Counted from the first letter of the stretch, positions 23,899 to 34,257 are shown. The stretch is DNA of 64,000 bases from Limobrevibacterium gyesilva (GCF_025989185.1 NZ_JAPDNT010000012.1:1-64000), one strand, 5' to 3'. Notes: generated from the letters alone by a model not told the origin. Numbers and translations: made by a program.

Positions 23899-25229
23899 CG
23901 CATCTGGGGCCGCAGCGAGCGGCAGCGGGCCGGACCGACCGCTTCGGCATGGCGCATGCGGGCGGATCGCGACCGGCGCTGAAGGCATTCGCGGACGCCG
24001 TGCGGGGTCTCGCGGCTTATCGGCCGGAAGCTCCGGCAGCGCTCATCCAAGCGATCGAGGCGGCCCCGGGGCTGACCGCGGCGCACGCGCTGCGGGGAAT
24101 GACCGAGGTGCTGCGGTCGCTGCCGGTGGCGGTTGACGCCGCGCGCCTGGCACGGGAGGCGGCCTGCGCCACGCTGTCAGAGGCATCGACCGCCGACGAG
24201 ACGGCGTTGTGCGAGGCGCTGGACGCGGCGCTGGAGGGGCGGTTGCTGGCCGCTGCGGACGTGCTGGACGCGCAACTGGTGCGTCGCCCCGGCGTGCTGC
24301 TGTTCGTGAAGCTGGCGACCATGCTGCGCTTCGTGGCCGGCGACGGCGCCGGCATGCGCCAGACCACGGCCCGGGTGCTGCCGGCGTGGTCGCCGGTGCA
24401 GCCCGGCTACGGGTTTGTCCTGGGCTGCCATGCCTTCGGGCTGGAGGAGACCGGCGCCTACGTGGCGGCCGAGCGCGCCGGCCGCCGGGCGGTGGAGCAT
24501 GAGCCGCAGGACGCCTGGGGCATCCATGCCGTCGCCCATGTCTACGAGATGACCGCACAGCCGCTGGCGGGGATTGCCTGGCTGGAGCGCTGCCGCCCGG
24601 CCTGGAGCGGTTGCAACAACTTCGCCTTCCACCTGGCCTGGCACCTGGCCCTGTTCCACCTGGAGCAGGGCCGGCACGACCGCGTGCTGGAGCTTTATGA
24701 CCGCGAGGTGCGCCCGACGGAGTCCGAGGAGTATCGCGACGTCGCCAATGCGGCGTCGCTGTTGTGGCGGCTGCGCCAGGAGGGTGTCGATGTCGGCAAC
24801 CGCTGGGCGGAGCTGGCGGGGATCGCGCGGCGGCGGCGGCATGAGACGGTGCTGATCTTCGCCACGCTGCACCGGTTGCTGGCGCTGGTGGCGGTGGGCG
24901 ACCGGGCGGCGGCGGCGGAGACGCTGGCGGCGATCGCGGCGGCCGGGCGCGGCGGCGGCGACCAGGCGCATGTGGCGGCGACGGTCGGCTTGCCGCTGGC
25001 CCGCGCCGTGGCGGGCCGGGACGAGGACGCCGGGCCCCTGCCCCGGATCGCCTGGGCGCTGGATGCGCTGGGCGGCAGCGCGGCGCAGCGCGACGTGTTC
25101 ATGCGCACGCTCGCGGCGCTGGCCGTGGCCCGGCGGGACCCGGCCGCAAGCAGCGAGATCCTGGCGCTGCGGCGCCGGCTGCGGCGCGACGACCGCTTCC
25201 TGGCAGTGCTTGGTGCGGGCGACGAATAG
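23895..25229 (+). CDS. TTC38-like tetratricopeptide-repeat protein
   Basis: A 444-residue soluble protein of alpha-helical repeats resembling the TTC38 family: FVLGCHAFGLEETGAYVAAE, DAWGIHAVAHVYEMTAQPL, NNFAFHLAWHLALFHLEQG and YDREVRP are characteristic. The conserved His residues in AVAHVYEM and HLAWHLALFHLE suggest possible metal or ligand contacts, though no activity is established for the family. It overlaps the OpgC-like gene by four bases, so translation is coupled and the two may work on the same process. Convergent with the tad cluster, nine bases from tadD. Function unknown. Confidence 0.78.
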   Translation: MTHLGPQRAAAGRTDRFGMAHAGGSRPALKAFADAVRGLAAYRPEAPAALIQAIEAAPGLTAAHALRGMTEVLRSLPVAVDAARLAREAACATLSEASTADETALCEALDAALEGRLLAAADVLDAQLVRRPGVLLFVKLATMLRFVAGDGAGMRQTTARVLPAWSPVQPGYGFVLGCHAFGLEETGAYVAAERAGRRAVEHEPQDAWGIHAVAHVYEMTAQPLAGIAWLERCRPAWSGCNNFAFHLAWHLALFHLEQGRHDRVLELYDREVRPTESEEYRDVANAASLLWRLRQEGVDVGNRWAELAGIARRRRHETVLIFATLHRLLALVAVGDRAAAAETLAAIAAAGRGGGDQAHVAATVGLPLARAVAGRDEDAGPLPRIAWALDALGGSAAQRDVFMRTLAALAVARRDPAASSEILALRRRLRRDDRFLAVLGAGDE

Positions 25230-25238
25230 GTCCGCGGC

Positions 25239-25973
25239 TCAGGGCGCGGGGTTGTCGGCGAGCGCGCGGTAGCCGGCGAGCGCCCGGCTGGCGTCCGCGG
25301 CGCTCATTTCCTCGCGCAGCACCTTGTCGGCTTCGCCGGTGCGGCCGGAGAGCGCGAGGGCCAGGGCCAGGTTGTCGCGCGCACGGCGGTCGGCGTTGCC
25401 GTCACGGGCGAGCTGGCCGAGCATCGTGGCGCCCTCCTCCGGCTTGCCCGAGACGCTGAGCGAGAGGCCGAGATTGGTTCGCGCGGAGGTGAGGTCGGGC
25501 GCAAGCGCCAGGGCCTGCAGATAGGCGTCCTGCGCCTGCGCATGGCGGCCCTGCAGGTCGCGGGCGACGCCGAGGTTGTTGAGTATGGCCGGGTTCTTGG
25601 CGTCGCGCGCGAGCGCCTGTTCGAACAGCTTCTCCGCCTGGGCGGCGTTGGAGGCGAGCAGGATCCGGCCCAGGCCGACCTGCGCTTCGGTCAGGCGGCC
25701 GTCGACGGCCAGCGCCCGGCGGTAGCTTGCCTCGGCGGCGCTGCTGTTGCCGAGCATCATGTTGGCCCGGGCATGGCGCAGCAGCGCGTCGGTGTTGCGG
25801 GGGTTGGTGGCCAGCATGCCCTCAAGCGCCTGCAGCGCCACGGCGGGCGTCCCCGAGGCGATGGCCGCATCGGCGATGCGCAGGCCGGGCGCCGTGCCGG
25901 AACCGGACTGGGATGCCGTGGCGCCGCAGCCGGCAAGACCGATCAACAGGACGACGATCGACAGGCGACGCAT
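25239..25973 (-). CDS. tadD: TadD-like TPR lipoprotein of the Flp pilus system
   Basis: A 244-residue lipoprotein: the leader LSIVVLLIGLAGC has an LAGC lipobox with Cys16. The rest is five or so tetratricopeptide repeats (for example AQVGLGRILLASNAAQAEKL, ILNNLGVARDLQGRHAQAQD, ARTNLGLSLSVSGKPEEGA). TadD is a pilotin-like helper needed for secretin assembly in Tad systems. It is the last gene of the pilus cluster, nine bases after tadC. Length is typical. A periplasmic, membrane-anchored location is predicted. Confidence 0.85.
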   Translation of the reverse strand: MRRLSIVVLLIGLAGCGATASQSGSGTAPGLRIADAAIASGTPAVALQALEGMLATNPRNTDALLRHARANMMLGNSSAAEASYRRALAVDGRLTEAQVGLGRILLASNAAQAEKLFEQALARDAKNPAILNNLGVARDLQGRHAQAQDAYLQALALAPDLTSARTNLGLSLSVSGKPEEGATMLGQLARDGNADRRARDNLALALALSGRTGEADKVLREEMSAADASRALAGYRALADNPAP

Positions 25974-25982
25974 GTCACGACC

Positions 25983-26921
25983 TCAATGCTTGAACAACCT
26001 GACGGCCTGCAGCATCGCCGGTCCACCCACCACCATGAACAGGCTGGGCAGGATGAACAAGATCATCGGCAGGGTCAGCAGCACGGGCAGCCTAGCGGCC
26101 CTCTCTTCGAATCGCGTTAAGATCTCCTGGCGCAGTTCGGCCGACAGCACGCGCAGCGCTTCCGCGAGCGGCGTGCCGTATTGCAGCGTCTGCGCCAGCG
26201 TGGCGACCACGCGCTTGACCTCCGCAAGTCCGGTGCGCTCGCCGAGGCTGTAGAGCACTGCCGAGCTGTCCGAGCTGATCTGGAATTCGCTCGATGTGAT
26301 CAGCAATTCGGTGCCGACCGCCGGGTGGGCCGACTGGATTTCGGTGCCGACGCGCTGGATCGCGGGTTCGAGGCTGAGGCCGGATTCCGCGCACATCACC
26401 AGCATGTCCAACGCGTCCGGCAGGCCGTCGGCGATCGCCGCCTGGTAGCGCTTGCGCAGCGCGCTCACGACATAGTCCGGCGCCAGCAACCCGCCGACCG
26501 CGGCACCGGCCAGCAGCACGTTGCGCATGATCGGGTTGGCGATGGCGTTGTGCAGCAGCAGGAAGACCGCGACCGGGAGCACCACAGCCAGCACGATCTT
26601 GGCGGCGACGAACACGGCGACCGCATTGCCGCCGCGGATGCCGGCCCGATACAGGCTCTGCTGCAGCGAATCGACGGTCTGGCTCGACAGGATGCCGCTG
26701 CGCAGGATGCCCTGGCCCATGCCGGCGATCATCTTCAAGGCCTGGCGCGGGCTGGCCACGGTGGCGGTGGACGCCGCGGCGCCGATGTGGCCGGCGCGTG
26801 CCTGTTCCAGGCGGGCGTCCACGCGTCGCTGGCGCGCCGCATACCGCATCAGCAGGGCACCGGCCCCGAGCATCACCAGCGATGCGCCGACGCCCAGGCT
26901 GACGACGAATTGCGGGATCAT
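25983..26921 (-). CDS. tadC: TadC inner-membrane platform protein of the Flp pilus
   Basis: A 312-residue GspF-type membrane protein. One N-terminal membrane segment (VVSLGVGASLVMLGAGALLM), a cytosolic helical domain with GLPDALDMLVMCAESGLSLE, two central segments and a C-terminal one (PVLLTLPMILFILPSLFMVV). With TadB it forms the platform on which the ATPase drives pilin polymerisation. Its start overlaps the tadB stop by four bases. Length and motif order are normal for TadC. Confidence 0.9.
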   Translation of the reverse strand: MIPQFVVSLGVGASLVMLGAGALLMRYAARQRRVDARLEQARAGHIGAAASTATVASPRQALKMIAGMGQGILRSGILSSQTVDSLQQSLYRAGIRGGNAVAVFVAAKIVLAVVLPVAVFLLLHNAIANPIMRNVLLAGAAVGGLLAPDYVVSALRKRYQAAIADGLPDALDMLVMCAESGLSLEPAIQRVGTEIQSAHPAVGTELLITSSEFQISSDSSAVLYSLGERTGLAEVKRVVATLAQTLQYGTPLAEALRVLSAELRQEILTRFEERAARLPVLLTLPMILFILPSLFMVVGGPAMLQAVRLFKH

Positions 26922-27882
26922 GCCAGGCTCTTCTCGATGATGGTCCGCATGATGAACGCGCCGATCCCGAGCGACGTGAAGGCGGAGGCCAGGATCAGGC
27001 GGCCGGTCGGGTCGAAGAACAGGACGCCCATATAGGCCGGGTTGATCAGATAGAGCCCGCCCATCGCCAGCACCGGCAGACCGCCCAGGATCATGGCGGT
27101 GGTGCGCGCCTCCGAAGCCAGTGCCCGGCCGCGCGACTTCAGCGCCATGCGCTTGCGCACGATATTTGCGAGATTGTCGAGCGTCTCGCCCAGGCGTCCG
27201 CCGGTCTGACTTTGCAGCGTCAGCGCGGTCGCGAAGAAGCGGAACTCGGTGATGTCATTGCGATCAGCCATCGATTTCAGCGCGTCCGCGATCGGGGTGC
27301 CGATCGACAGATCGCCGGCGACGCGCCCGAACTCGCCGGCCGACGGCTGCTGGCTTTCGCGCGCGACGATGCGGATGGCTTCGGTGAGCGGCACGCCGGC
27401 GCGCACCGAGCGGACGATCATGGCCAGGCAGTCCGGGAACTGCGCGTACAGCTTCTGCCGGCGGCGCAGCATCATCATGTTGAAGATGGCGCGGCTGGAG
27501 AGGACCCAGACCGCCGGCAGCGATACCCAGGCGATCGGCCCGAGCAGCTCCACCAGCAGGCCGGCGAGCAGGCGCGCGGCCACCAGCGTGGTCAACAGCA
27601 GCACCCACCATTTCACCGGATACTGCTCGGACTGCGCGACGTTGAAGCCGAACAGGCTGGCCGCCCGCTCGATCAGCGAATCGGGCTTGGCGGCCGGCTT
27701 GTTGCGCACCAGCCGGGGCGCCTCGACGCGCCGGATGCGCATATGCGGGGCGGTCGCGGCCTCGAAGCGCTGGCGGATCTTTTCCTGCCGGGCCTGCCCG
27801 TTCACGACCAGCAGGCCGGTGAAGCCGAGGCCGGTCAGGCCGACGAATGCCAGCAGCAACAGGACCAGCAGATTGCCATGCA

Positions 27883-27883
<1 letters not shown>
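26918..27883 (-). CDS. tadB: TadB inner-membrane platform protein of the Flp pilus
   Basis: A 321-residue GspF-type membrane protein and partner of TadC. It has an N-terminal segment (LVLLLLAFVGLTGLGFTGLL), the T2SSF cytosolic block FPDCLAMIVRSVRAGVPLTE, then TLTLQ-type text (LTLQSQTGGRLGETLDNLAN) and two C-terminal segments. The start codon shares a base with the cpaF stop, so translation is coupled. All features and length match the family. Confidence 0.9.
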
Positions 27884-29280
<1,397 letters not shown>

Positions 29281-29282
29281 GG

Positions 29283-30554
29283 CTACCGCCCGCCGAACAG
29301 GCGCCAGCGGCGCCTGGCCTTGGGCCCGTCGGTATCCTCGCCGGACTTGGAGGCGTCGAGCAGGCGCACGAAGGCCGTAAGCCGGGCGAGCTCGACGATG
29401 CCACGGCGAAACCCGTTGCGGTTGGAGGCAATCGCCTGGCCCAGGGTGGCCGCGTTCTCGACCGCGCGCGGCAGGTCGGGGACGACGATGTCGACCTTGG
29501 TCTTCAGCGCTTCCTCGACCTTGCGGCGAGTGAGCGAGCCCTTCAGGCCGAGGCGGTTGAGCACGATGATGGGCCGGCGGGTCTGGCCGCTGCCGGCCGG
29601 CAGCGACAACAGCCGCAGGGCGTCGCGCACGCAGGCCAGCGTCGGCTCCATCACCAGGACCCGCTGCTGGGAGATGTCGAGCAGGTCGCGATACAGCGGG
29701 TGCGGCGCGAACGGGACGTCGCAGACGACGAAGTTGTAGCGCCGGCTGAGCGCCTGGATCAGCGCCTGGGCGGCATTGGGGGCGTAGCCGGGCTGCTCGG
29801 CCAGCTTGACCTCGCCGGCCAGCACATGCAGGCGATCCGAGACCGGCTGGGCCGAGCGCTCGACGAACAGTTCGTCGATGCGTTCAGGGTTCTCAAGGGC
29901 CATGCGCAGCCCCGGGCCGGCCGGGCAATCGAGCAGCATGGCCGCGGTGCCCAGATGCAGGTCGGGATCGAGCAGTACGGTGTGGCGGTCGGCGGTGACG
30001 CCGAAATGGTAGGCGAGATTGACCGCGATGGTGGTGGCGCCGACGCCGCCGCGCACGCCGGTAATGGAGACCACGCGCCCGCCCGGCCCGGTCTCCTCCG
30101 CCGGCGCGCGGCCGACGACCAGCGGGGCGAAATGCCGGCTGATCATGTCGCGCGTCACCGGCTTGGTGAGGTATTCGAGCGCGCCCAGGCCGCGCGTGAC
30201 TTCGCGGTAGAAGTCGAGATTGTTGAGCTCGCCGATCACCAGCACGCGCACGTCGGGTTCGGAGACGAAGGACAGGTCGTGCAGCGCCGTCAGCGGCTGT
30301 TCGACGCCGGTGACATCGACGATCAGGACGCGCGGGGTCGCGGCCTTGCGCAATGCGTGGATGGCCGCCTTGATGCCGCCGCGACGGATGTCGAGGTCGG
30401 TGTGCGCGACGTCGGCAAGGCCTTCGCGCAACGCGGCCTCGGTGGCGGCGTCCTCGACGAAGGCGACCAGAGCGGGACGGTCGTGGCGGCCGGCCTGGGC
30501 GGGCAGGTCCGACGCCGACTGGCGCTGCAGGGCCAGGGTATCGCCATCGGCCAT
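29283..30554 (-). CDS. cpaE: CpaE/TadZ MinD-like pilus localisation ATPase
   Basis: A 423-residue protein. The first 145 residues form an atypical receiver (PRVLIVDVTGVEQPL; YLTKPVTRD keeps the Lys). A ParA/MinD ATPase follows: ITGVRGGVGATTIAVNLA at about residues 164-181. The P-loop has Ala where MinD has the second Lys (GGVGATT rather than GGVGKTT), as in many TadZ proteins that bind ATP weakly. Later PTLACVRDALRLL and the C-terminal helix are family-like. TadZ places the pilus machine in the cell. Four bases separate it from cpaD. Confidence 0.88.
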   Translation of the reverse strand: MADGDTLALQRQSASDLPAQAGRHDRPALVAFVEDAATEAALREGLADVAHTDLDIRRGGIKAAIHALRKAATPRVLIVDVTGVEQPLTALHDLSFVSEPDVRVLVIGELNNLDFYREVTRGLGALEYLTKPVTRDMISRHFAPLVVGRAPAEETGPGGRVVSITGVRGGVGATTIAVNLAYHFGVTADRHTVLLDPDLHLGTAAMLLDCPAGPGLRMALENPERIDELFVERSAQPVSDRLHVLAGEVKLAEQPGYAPNAAQALIQALSRRYNFVVCDVPFAPHPLYRDLLDISQQRVLVMEPTLACVRDALRLLSLPAGSGQTRRPIIVLNRLGLKGSLTRRKVEEALKTKVDIVVPDLPRAVENAATLGQAIASNRNGFRRGIVELARLTAFVRLLDASKSGEDTDGPKARRRWRLFGGR

Positions 30555-30558
30555 GGCG

Positions 30559-30876
30559 TTACGACCCGCCGCCGGACGAGCCGCCGCTGGATCCGACGCT
30601 GGAGATGCTGCTCTGCGGCAATGGCTTGACCTTGTCGTTGCGCAGGCGCTCGATCGCCTTGGCCGCGCTGTCGCCGTCGGCCTCGACGGTGCCGCGGCCC
30701 TGCACGAGGTCGGCGGGGCGCGCCACCTGCAGTTCGAGGTTCAGGGCGTTCGCCCCCATCGGGCGCCAGGTGCCGGGCCGCTTGTACGGATCGACCATCG
30801 ATTCGCCGATCGAACAGCCGCCGAGGGTCAGGACGGAGAGCGCAATGAGCGGCAGGGCGAGGCGGAGGCGGAACAT
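30559..30876 (-). CDS. cpaD: Short CpaD-like pilus lipoprotein
   Basis: A 105-residue lipoprotein with leader LRLALPLIALSVLTLGGC (LGGC lipobox). The mature chain has YKRPGTWRPMGANALNLELQ, RPADLVQGRGTVEADGDSAA and ERLRNDKVKPLP, which matches the C-terminal part of CpaD-family proteins; it ends in a Ser/Gly tail (SSVGSSGGSSGGGS). CpaD is usually about 200-230 residues, so half is absent. ATG 30876 has AAGGG seven bases upstream. It lies where cpaD is expected, between cpaC and cpaE. Whether the short form is fully functional, aiding secretin in the outer membrane, is unknown. Confidence 0.7.
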   Translation of the reverse strand: MFRLRLALPLIALSVLTLGGCSIGESMVDPYKRPGTWRPMGANALNLELQVARPADLVQGRGTVEADGDSAAKAIERLRNDKVKPLPQSSISSVGSSGGSSGGGS

Positions 30877-30887
30877 GCTGCACCCTT

Positions 30888-32285
30888 TCATTCGACGACG
30901 AACCCGGCCTGGCTGGGGACGCGCTGCGCCATCCCCGTCGCCGAGCGGGCGGTTTGGCGCAGCAGCAGCAGGCGCTCGATGTCGTTCGGCGGCTGGAACC
31001 CGTCGGTCGGCAGCTTCAGCGCCGAGGGATCGTTGACGGGCCGGACGATGTAGGGCGTGACGATGATCACCAGCTCGGTCTCGTTGCGCTGGAAACTGTC
31101 GGAGCGGAACAGCGCGCCCAGGATCGGCATGTCGCCGATGCCGGGAATGGCGCTGGTCACCTGGGTCGTCTGATCCTGCAGCAGCCCGGCGATGGCAAAG
31201 CTCTGGCCGCTGCCGAGTTCGATCGTGGTATCGGCGCGGCGGACCGTGAGCGAGGGGATGGACAGGACCGCGCCGCCGCTGCTCACCTGCACGCTGTTCT
31301 GGCTGGAGAGCTGGCTGACCTCGGGGCGGACATGCAGCCGGATGCGCTCCTCGCCGAGCACGGTCGGCACGAAAGCGAGCGCCACGCCGAACTGCTTGAA
31401 CTCCACGGTGGTGGAGCCGTTCTGCTGCGAGATCGGGATCGGGAACTCGCCGCCGACGAGGAAGCTCGCGGTCTCGCCGCTGATGGCGGTGAGGTTCGGC
31501 TCGGCCAGAACATGGACGAGATTGTCCGCGGCGAGCGCGTCGATCAGTCCGTTGACGCTCGCACCCTGCGGGCAGCGGCCGGCGGGGAAGACCTTCCACG
31601 GCAGGCAGGCGACGGCGGCGGCGGCGTTCGCGTTCAGCGTGAGTGCCGGCAACGCGCCGATGCTGCCGATGGTGCCCAGCGCCTGCCAGTTGACGCCCAT
31701 GGCGCGCGACACGCTGCGCGACATCTCGGCGATGCGCACATGCAGGCCGACCTGGATCTGCGAGCCGACGCGAAGCTGGTTGTCCACCGCCTGGCCTTCC
31801 GCGGCGAAGGCGGCGGCAGCGGCGGCGGCGGATTGCGAGTCGGCAGCGCTGGCGACCTTGCCGGTGACGGCCACGCGGCGCGGCTGCGCCTCGACCCTCA
31901 CGTTGCCGCCGGGGGTGGTACGGGCGATGGTGCCGGTTGCCTCGGTGGCGCCGAAGGCGGAGGGGCGGACGGTCACTTCGTATTGCCGCACGGTCTGGCC
32001 CGCGGCATCGAGGGCGGCGACCGTGGTGCGGCCGGCGGCGACGCCGAACAGGAACAGGCTGGTCGGGCTGGCGGGGCGGACTTCCACGACCTTCGGGTCG
32101 GAGACGAACACGTTGGCGACGGGCGCCGGCAGGGTGACGACGCGGCCGGACCCGGATTCGACGATAAGGCTGGCCTGGGTTGCGGCGACGGCCTGAGTGG
32201 GGGTGGCGGCCGGACGCGCGGCCATCGTCGCGGCGGGGGCCATCAACAGGACGGCCGCGACGGCAGCGAGGATGGGGTTGCGCAT
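30888..32285 (-). CDS. cpaC: CpaC/RcpA outer-membrane secretin of the Flp pilus
   Basis: A 465-residue secretin. The leader is ILAAVAAVLLMAPAATMA. The N-terminal pilus-assembly domain reads SGSGRVVTLPAPVANVFVSD and VYEVRP-like KVVEVRPASPTSLFLFGVAAG. A periplasmic BON-like stretch contains an Ala-rich insert (SAAAAAAAFAAEG). The secretin domain includes VLAEPNLTAISGETASFLVG, GGEFPIPISQ, and IPILGALFRS-type text as DMPILGALFRSDSFQRNETE with ELVIIVTPYIV. The start codon shares a base with the cpaB stop. It would form the outer-membrane pore for the pilus. Confidence 0.92.
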   Translation of the reverse strand: MRNPILAAVAAVLLMAPAATMAARPAATPTQAVAATQASLIVESGSGRVVTLPAPVANVFVSDPKVVEVRPASPTSLFLFGVAAGRTTVAALDAAGQTVRQYEVTVRPSAFGATEATGTIARTTPGGNVRVEAQPRRVAVTGKVASAADSQSAAAAAAAFAAEGQAVDNQLRVGSQIQVGLHVRIAEMSRSVSRAMGVNWQALGTIGSIGALPALTLNANAAAAVACLPWKVFPAGRCPQGASVNGLIDALAADNLVHVLAEPNLTAISGETASFLVGGEFPIPISQQNGSTTVEFKQFGVALAFVPTVLGEERIRLHVRPEVSQLSSQNSVQVSSGGAVLSIPSLTVRRADTTIELGSGQSFAIAGLLQDQTTQVTSAIPGIGDMPILGALFRSDSFQRNETELVIIVTPYIVRPVNDPSALKLPTDGFQPPNDIERLLLLRQTARSATGMAQRVPSQAGFVVE

Positions 32286-33142
32286 CAGAAATGGTACTCC
32301 TGGCCGTCGCCACTGCCGCGATAGACCTTGACCACGCTCGGGGCCGGCTTGGGGACCGCATCGGCGCTGAGAGCGGGGGAGACGTCGCCGGCCCAGGTGA
32401 TGCCGGGCGTGGCATCCGCCACCCGCTCGTCCTCGCCGGGGCGGGCGGCGCGGACGACGAGCGAGAGGCGGCCAAGGCGCGTGGCGACCGAGACGCGCTC
32501 GGATTGCACGGAGGTGACTTCGAGCGTGACGGTGGCGGCCGGCTTCGCTTCCGTCGATCCCGGCGCGGCGCCCTGGACCAGCTGCTGGTCGATGGCGATG
32601 ACGCGCACGTTGCTGAGCACGGTCTCGGCGGCCACGCGGCGCGAGGCCGGGCGCTCGGGATCGTCGATCTGGTGCGTCAGCATGACGTCGACACGGTCGC
32701 CGGGCCAGATCAGGCCGGCGGTGCCGGTGATCGCGTCCACGCCGATGGTGACGGCGCGCATGCCGGCGCCCAGGACCGCGGCGAGGAAGCCGTGGTCGCC
32801 CGGCCGCAGCAGGTCGCGCGGCAGCAGCGATTCGTTGGCGGCCAGGCGGCGGCGGACCATGGAGCCGATGAGCTGCTGGCGCGCGGCCGGGGTGTCGACG
32901 CTGGCGCCTTCGGGAATCTTGGGGCGGGGCATCTGCACGGTGCCGAGATCGTCCGGCTTCAGCAGCGCGCCGGCGGCCACGTCGCGGGCGGCGACCAGGA
33001 CGTTGTCCTGGGGTGTGACGGGCGCGCCGCCCGGACCGACCGATGCCTCCGCCGGCGGCGGCTGCATGCTGATCCAGGCGACCGTGCCGAAGCCCAGCAG
33101 GCCCAGGGACATCATGACGAAAACGACGATGCGGAGGGCCAT
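32285..33142 (-). CDS. cpaB: CpaB/RcpC pilus assembly protein
   Basis: A 285-residue periplasmic protein anchored by one N-terminal segment (IVVFVMMSLGLLGFGTVAWI). The SAF domain follows: VLVAARDVAAGALLKPDDLG, then GMRAVTIGVDAITGTAGLIW with PGDRVDVMLTH, the RcpC motif. CpaB helps the secretin assemble. It lies six bases after cpaA and overlaps cpaC by one base. Length normal. Confidence 0.92.
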   Translation of the reverse strand: MALRIVVFVMMSLGLLGFGTVAWISMQPPPAEASVGPGGAPVTPQDNVLVAARDVAAGALLKPDDLGTVQMPRPKIPEGASVDTPAARQQLIGSMVRRRLAANESLLPRDLLRPGDHGFLAAVLGAGMRAVTIGVDAITGTAGLIWPGDRVDVMLTHQIDDPERPASRRVAAETVLSNVRVIAIDQQLVQGAAPGSTEAKPAATVTLEVTSVQSERVSVATRLGRLSLVVRAARPGEDERVADATPGITWAGDVSPALSADAVPKPAPSVVKVYRGSGDGQEYHF

Positions 33143-33148
33143 GGTGCG

Positions 33149-33673
33149 TCAGCCTGCCACGATGACGAAAAGGGTGCCGGCGGCGATGGCCGAGGCATAG
33201 GGCAGCGGGCAGCCGCGCAGGATGCGCCAACGCTCGGCGCGCAGGATGCGTGCCAGCAGGCTGCTGGGCCGCGGCCGGGGCTGTGCGGCCAGGCGCCGCA
33301 GCACGAATCGCCAGCCCAGGTAGAACAGGCCGACGACGCCGCCGGCCAGGGTGATGGCGACGAGCATGTTGCCGACATCGGCAGGCGGCACGAAAATCGC
33401 GGCGGCAGCAAGCAGCTTCACGTCGCCGCCGCCCATCCACCCCCGGGTCCAGCAGAACGTGGCAACGAGGAAGACGACGACGCCGAGCGCGAGGCCCGCG
33501 AGAAGCTGCCCGTCCGCGCCGCGCAGGACCAGGCCGAGAACGGCGAGGCCGAGACATGTCCAGTTGGGAATGGTGCGCGCGGCCACATCGTGCAGGGCCG
33601 CCACGATCAGGAGGGCCGCGCCGATCGTGAGCGTTATCTGGCCAGCCAGATAGATTGCATCATGGGTCATCAT
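33149..33673 (-). CDS. cpaA: CpaA/TadV prepilin peptidase
   Basis: A 174-residue integral membrane aspartic protease that trims the Flp prepilin leader. The two active Asp residues are visible: D29 in AALHDVAARTIPNW and D84 in GWMGGGDVKLLAA, the GxGD motif. About four to six membrane segments. A second ATG at 33670 has better spacing from GAGGG. It lies 107 bases downstream of flp and starts the tightly packed cpaABCDEF series. It lacks the methylase domain of large type IV prepilin peptidases, as expected. Confidence 0.9.
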   Translation of the reverse strand: MMTHDAIYLAGQITLTIGAALLIVAALHDVAARTIPNWTCLGLAVLGLVLRGADGQLLAGLALGVVVFLVATFCWTRGWMGGGDVKLLAAAAIFVPPADVGNMLVAITLAGGVVGLFYLGWRFVLRRLAAQPRPRPSSLLARILRAERWRILRGCPLPYASAIAAGTLFVIVAG

Positions 33674-33780
33674 GCATCCCTCGCTGCGTCACGTCGCAAG
33701 CGGCATCCCCCCAGCGTGCGGCACGGCGGGCCAGCAATTCGAAGCCGCGCCGGCCGACCGCTGCGGGAAACGCAGACGAA

Positions 33781-33978
33781 TTACAGAGTACCGGCCTTGG
33801 TCGTCAGCGTGGAGCCGATGTTGGTGAAGATGTCGGTGAGGCCGTTGCCGAGAGTCCCCACCGCGGCGACCAGAACGCCGCCGATCACGGCCGCGATCAG
33901 GCCATATTCGAGCGCCGTCACGCCGCGACGGTCACCCTGCATCAACTGCTGAACTTTCATCATCATCAGGCCGAACAT
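33781..33978 (-). CDS. flp: Flp/Fap-family major pilin
   Basis: A 65-residue prepilin. The leader ends RRG, with cleavage expected after Gly19 to leave VTALEYGLIAAVIG: Glu at mature +5 and Tyr at +6 are the Flp hallmarks. The hydrophobic helix runs to about residue 45, and the short C-terminus is DIFTNIGSTLTTKAGTL. AGGAG lies eight bases before ATG 33978. It is the first gene of the pilus operon, and a perfect CtrA-type box lies about 110-124 bases upstream. A 107-base gap before cpaA may hold a processing or attenuation site, giving more pilin than machinery. Confidence 0.93.
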   Translation of the reverse strand: MFGLMMMKVQQLMQGDRRGVTALEYGLIAAVIGGVLVAAVGTLGNGLTDIFTNIGSTLTTKAGTL

Positions 33979-34087
33979 GTCTTAGCTCCTGTTGTCATGC
34001 GCATGGAATCCGCGCCCTTCGGTGCCATCCTGGAAGCGGACGCCTGTGGGTGATCCAGCAGGCACGGGTAGAACACCATCCGTGCCG

Positions 34088-34102
34088 TTAAGCCCATGTT
34101 AA
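34088..34102. promoter_or_regulatory. CtrA-type box (TTAA-N7-TTAA) upstream of flp
   Basis: TTAAGCCCATGTTAA is a perfect TTAA-N7-TTAA, the CtrA recognition sequence of alphaproteobacteria; on the flp strand it reads TTAACATGGGCTTAAC, matching the extended form. It is in a low-G+C pocket in the 279-base gap between flp and the transglycosylase gene. CtrA controls pilin genes in Caulobacter, so regulation of this operon by CtrA or a paralogue is likely. Confidence 0.65.
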
Positions 34103-34257
34103 TGAACCTGGGAAAAGTGAAGCCGCGCCGGGCACCGGTCCCGCCTAAAAACACCAGGCACTGCGACTGGTACGGCGCGAATAATTCGCAGATCATTTCT
34201 ACGTCTGTGAAATTCGTTTCTATCTACGCCGGGCCGTGAGCGCGCGGCGCCGCGCGT

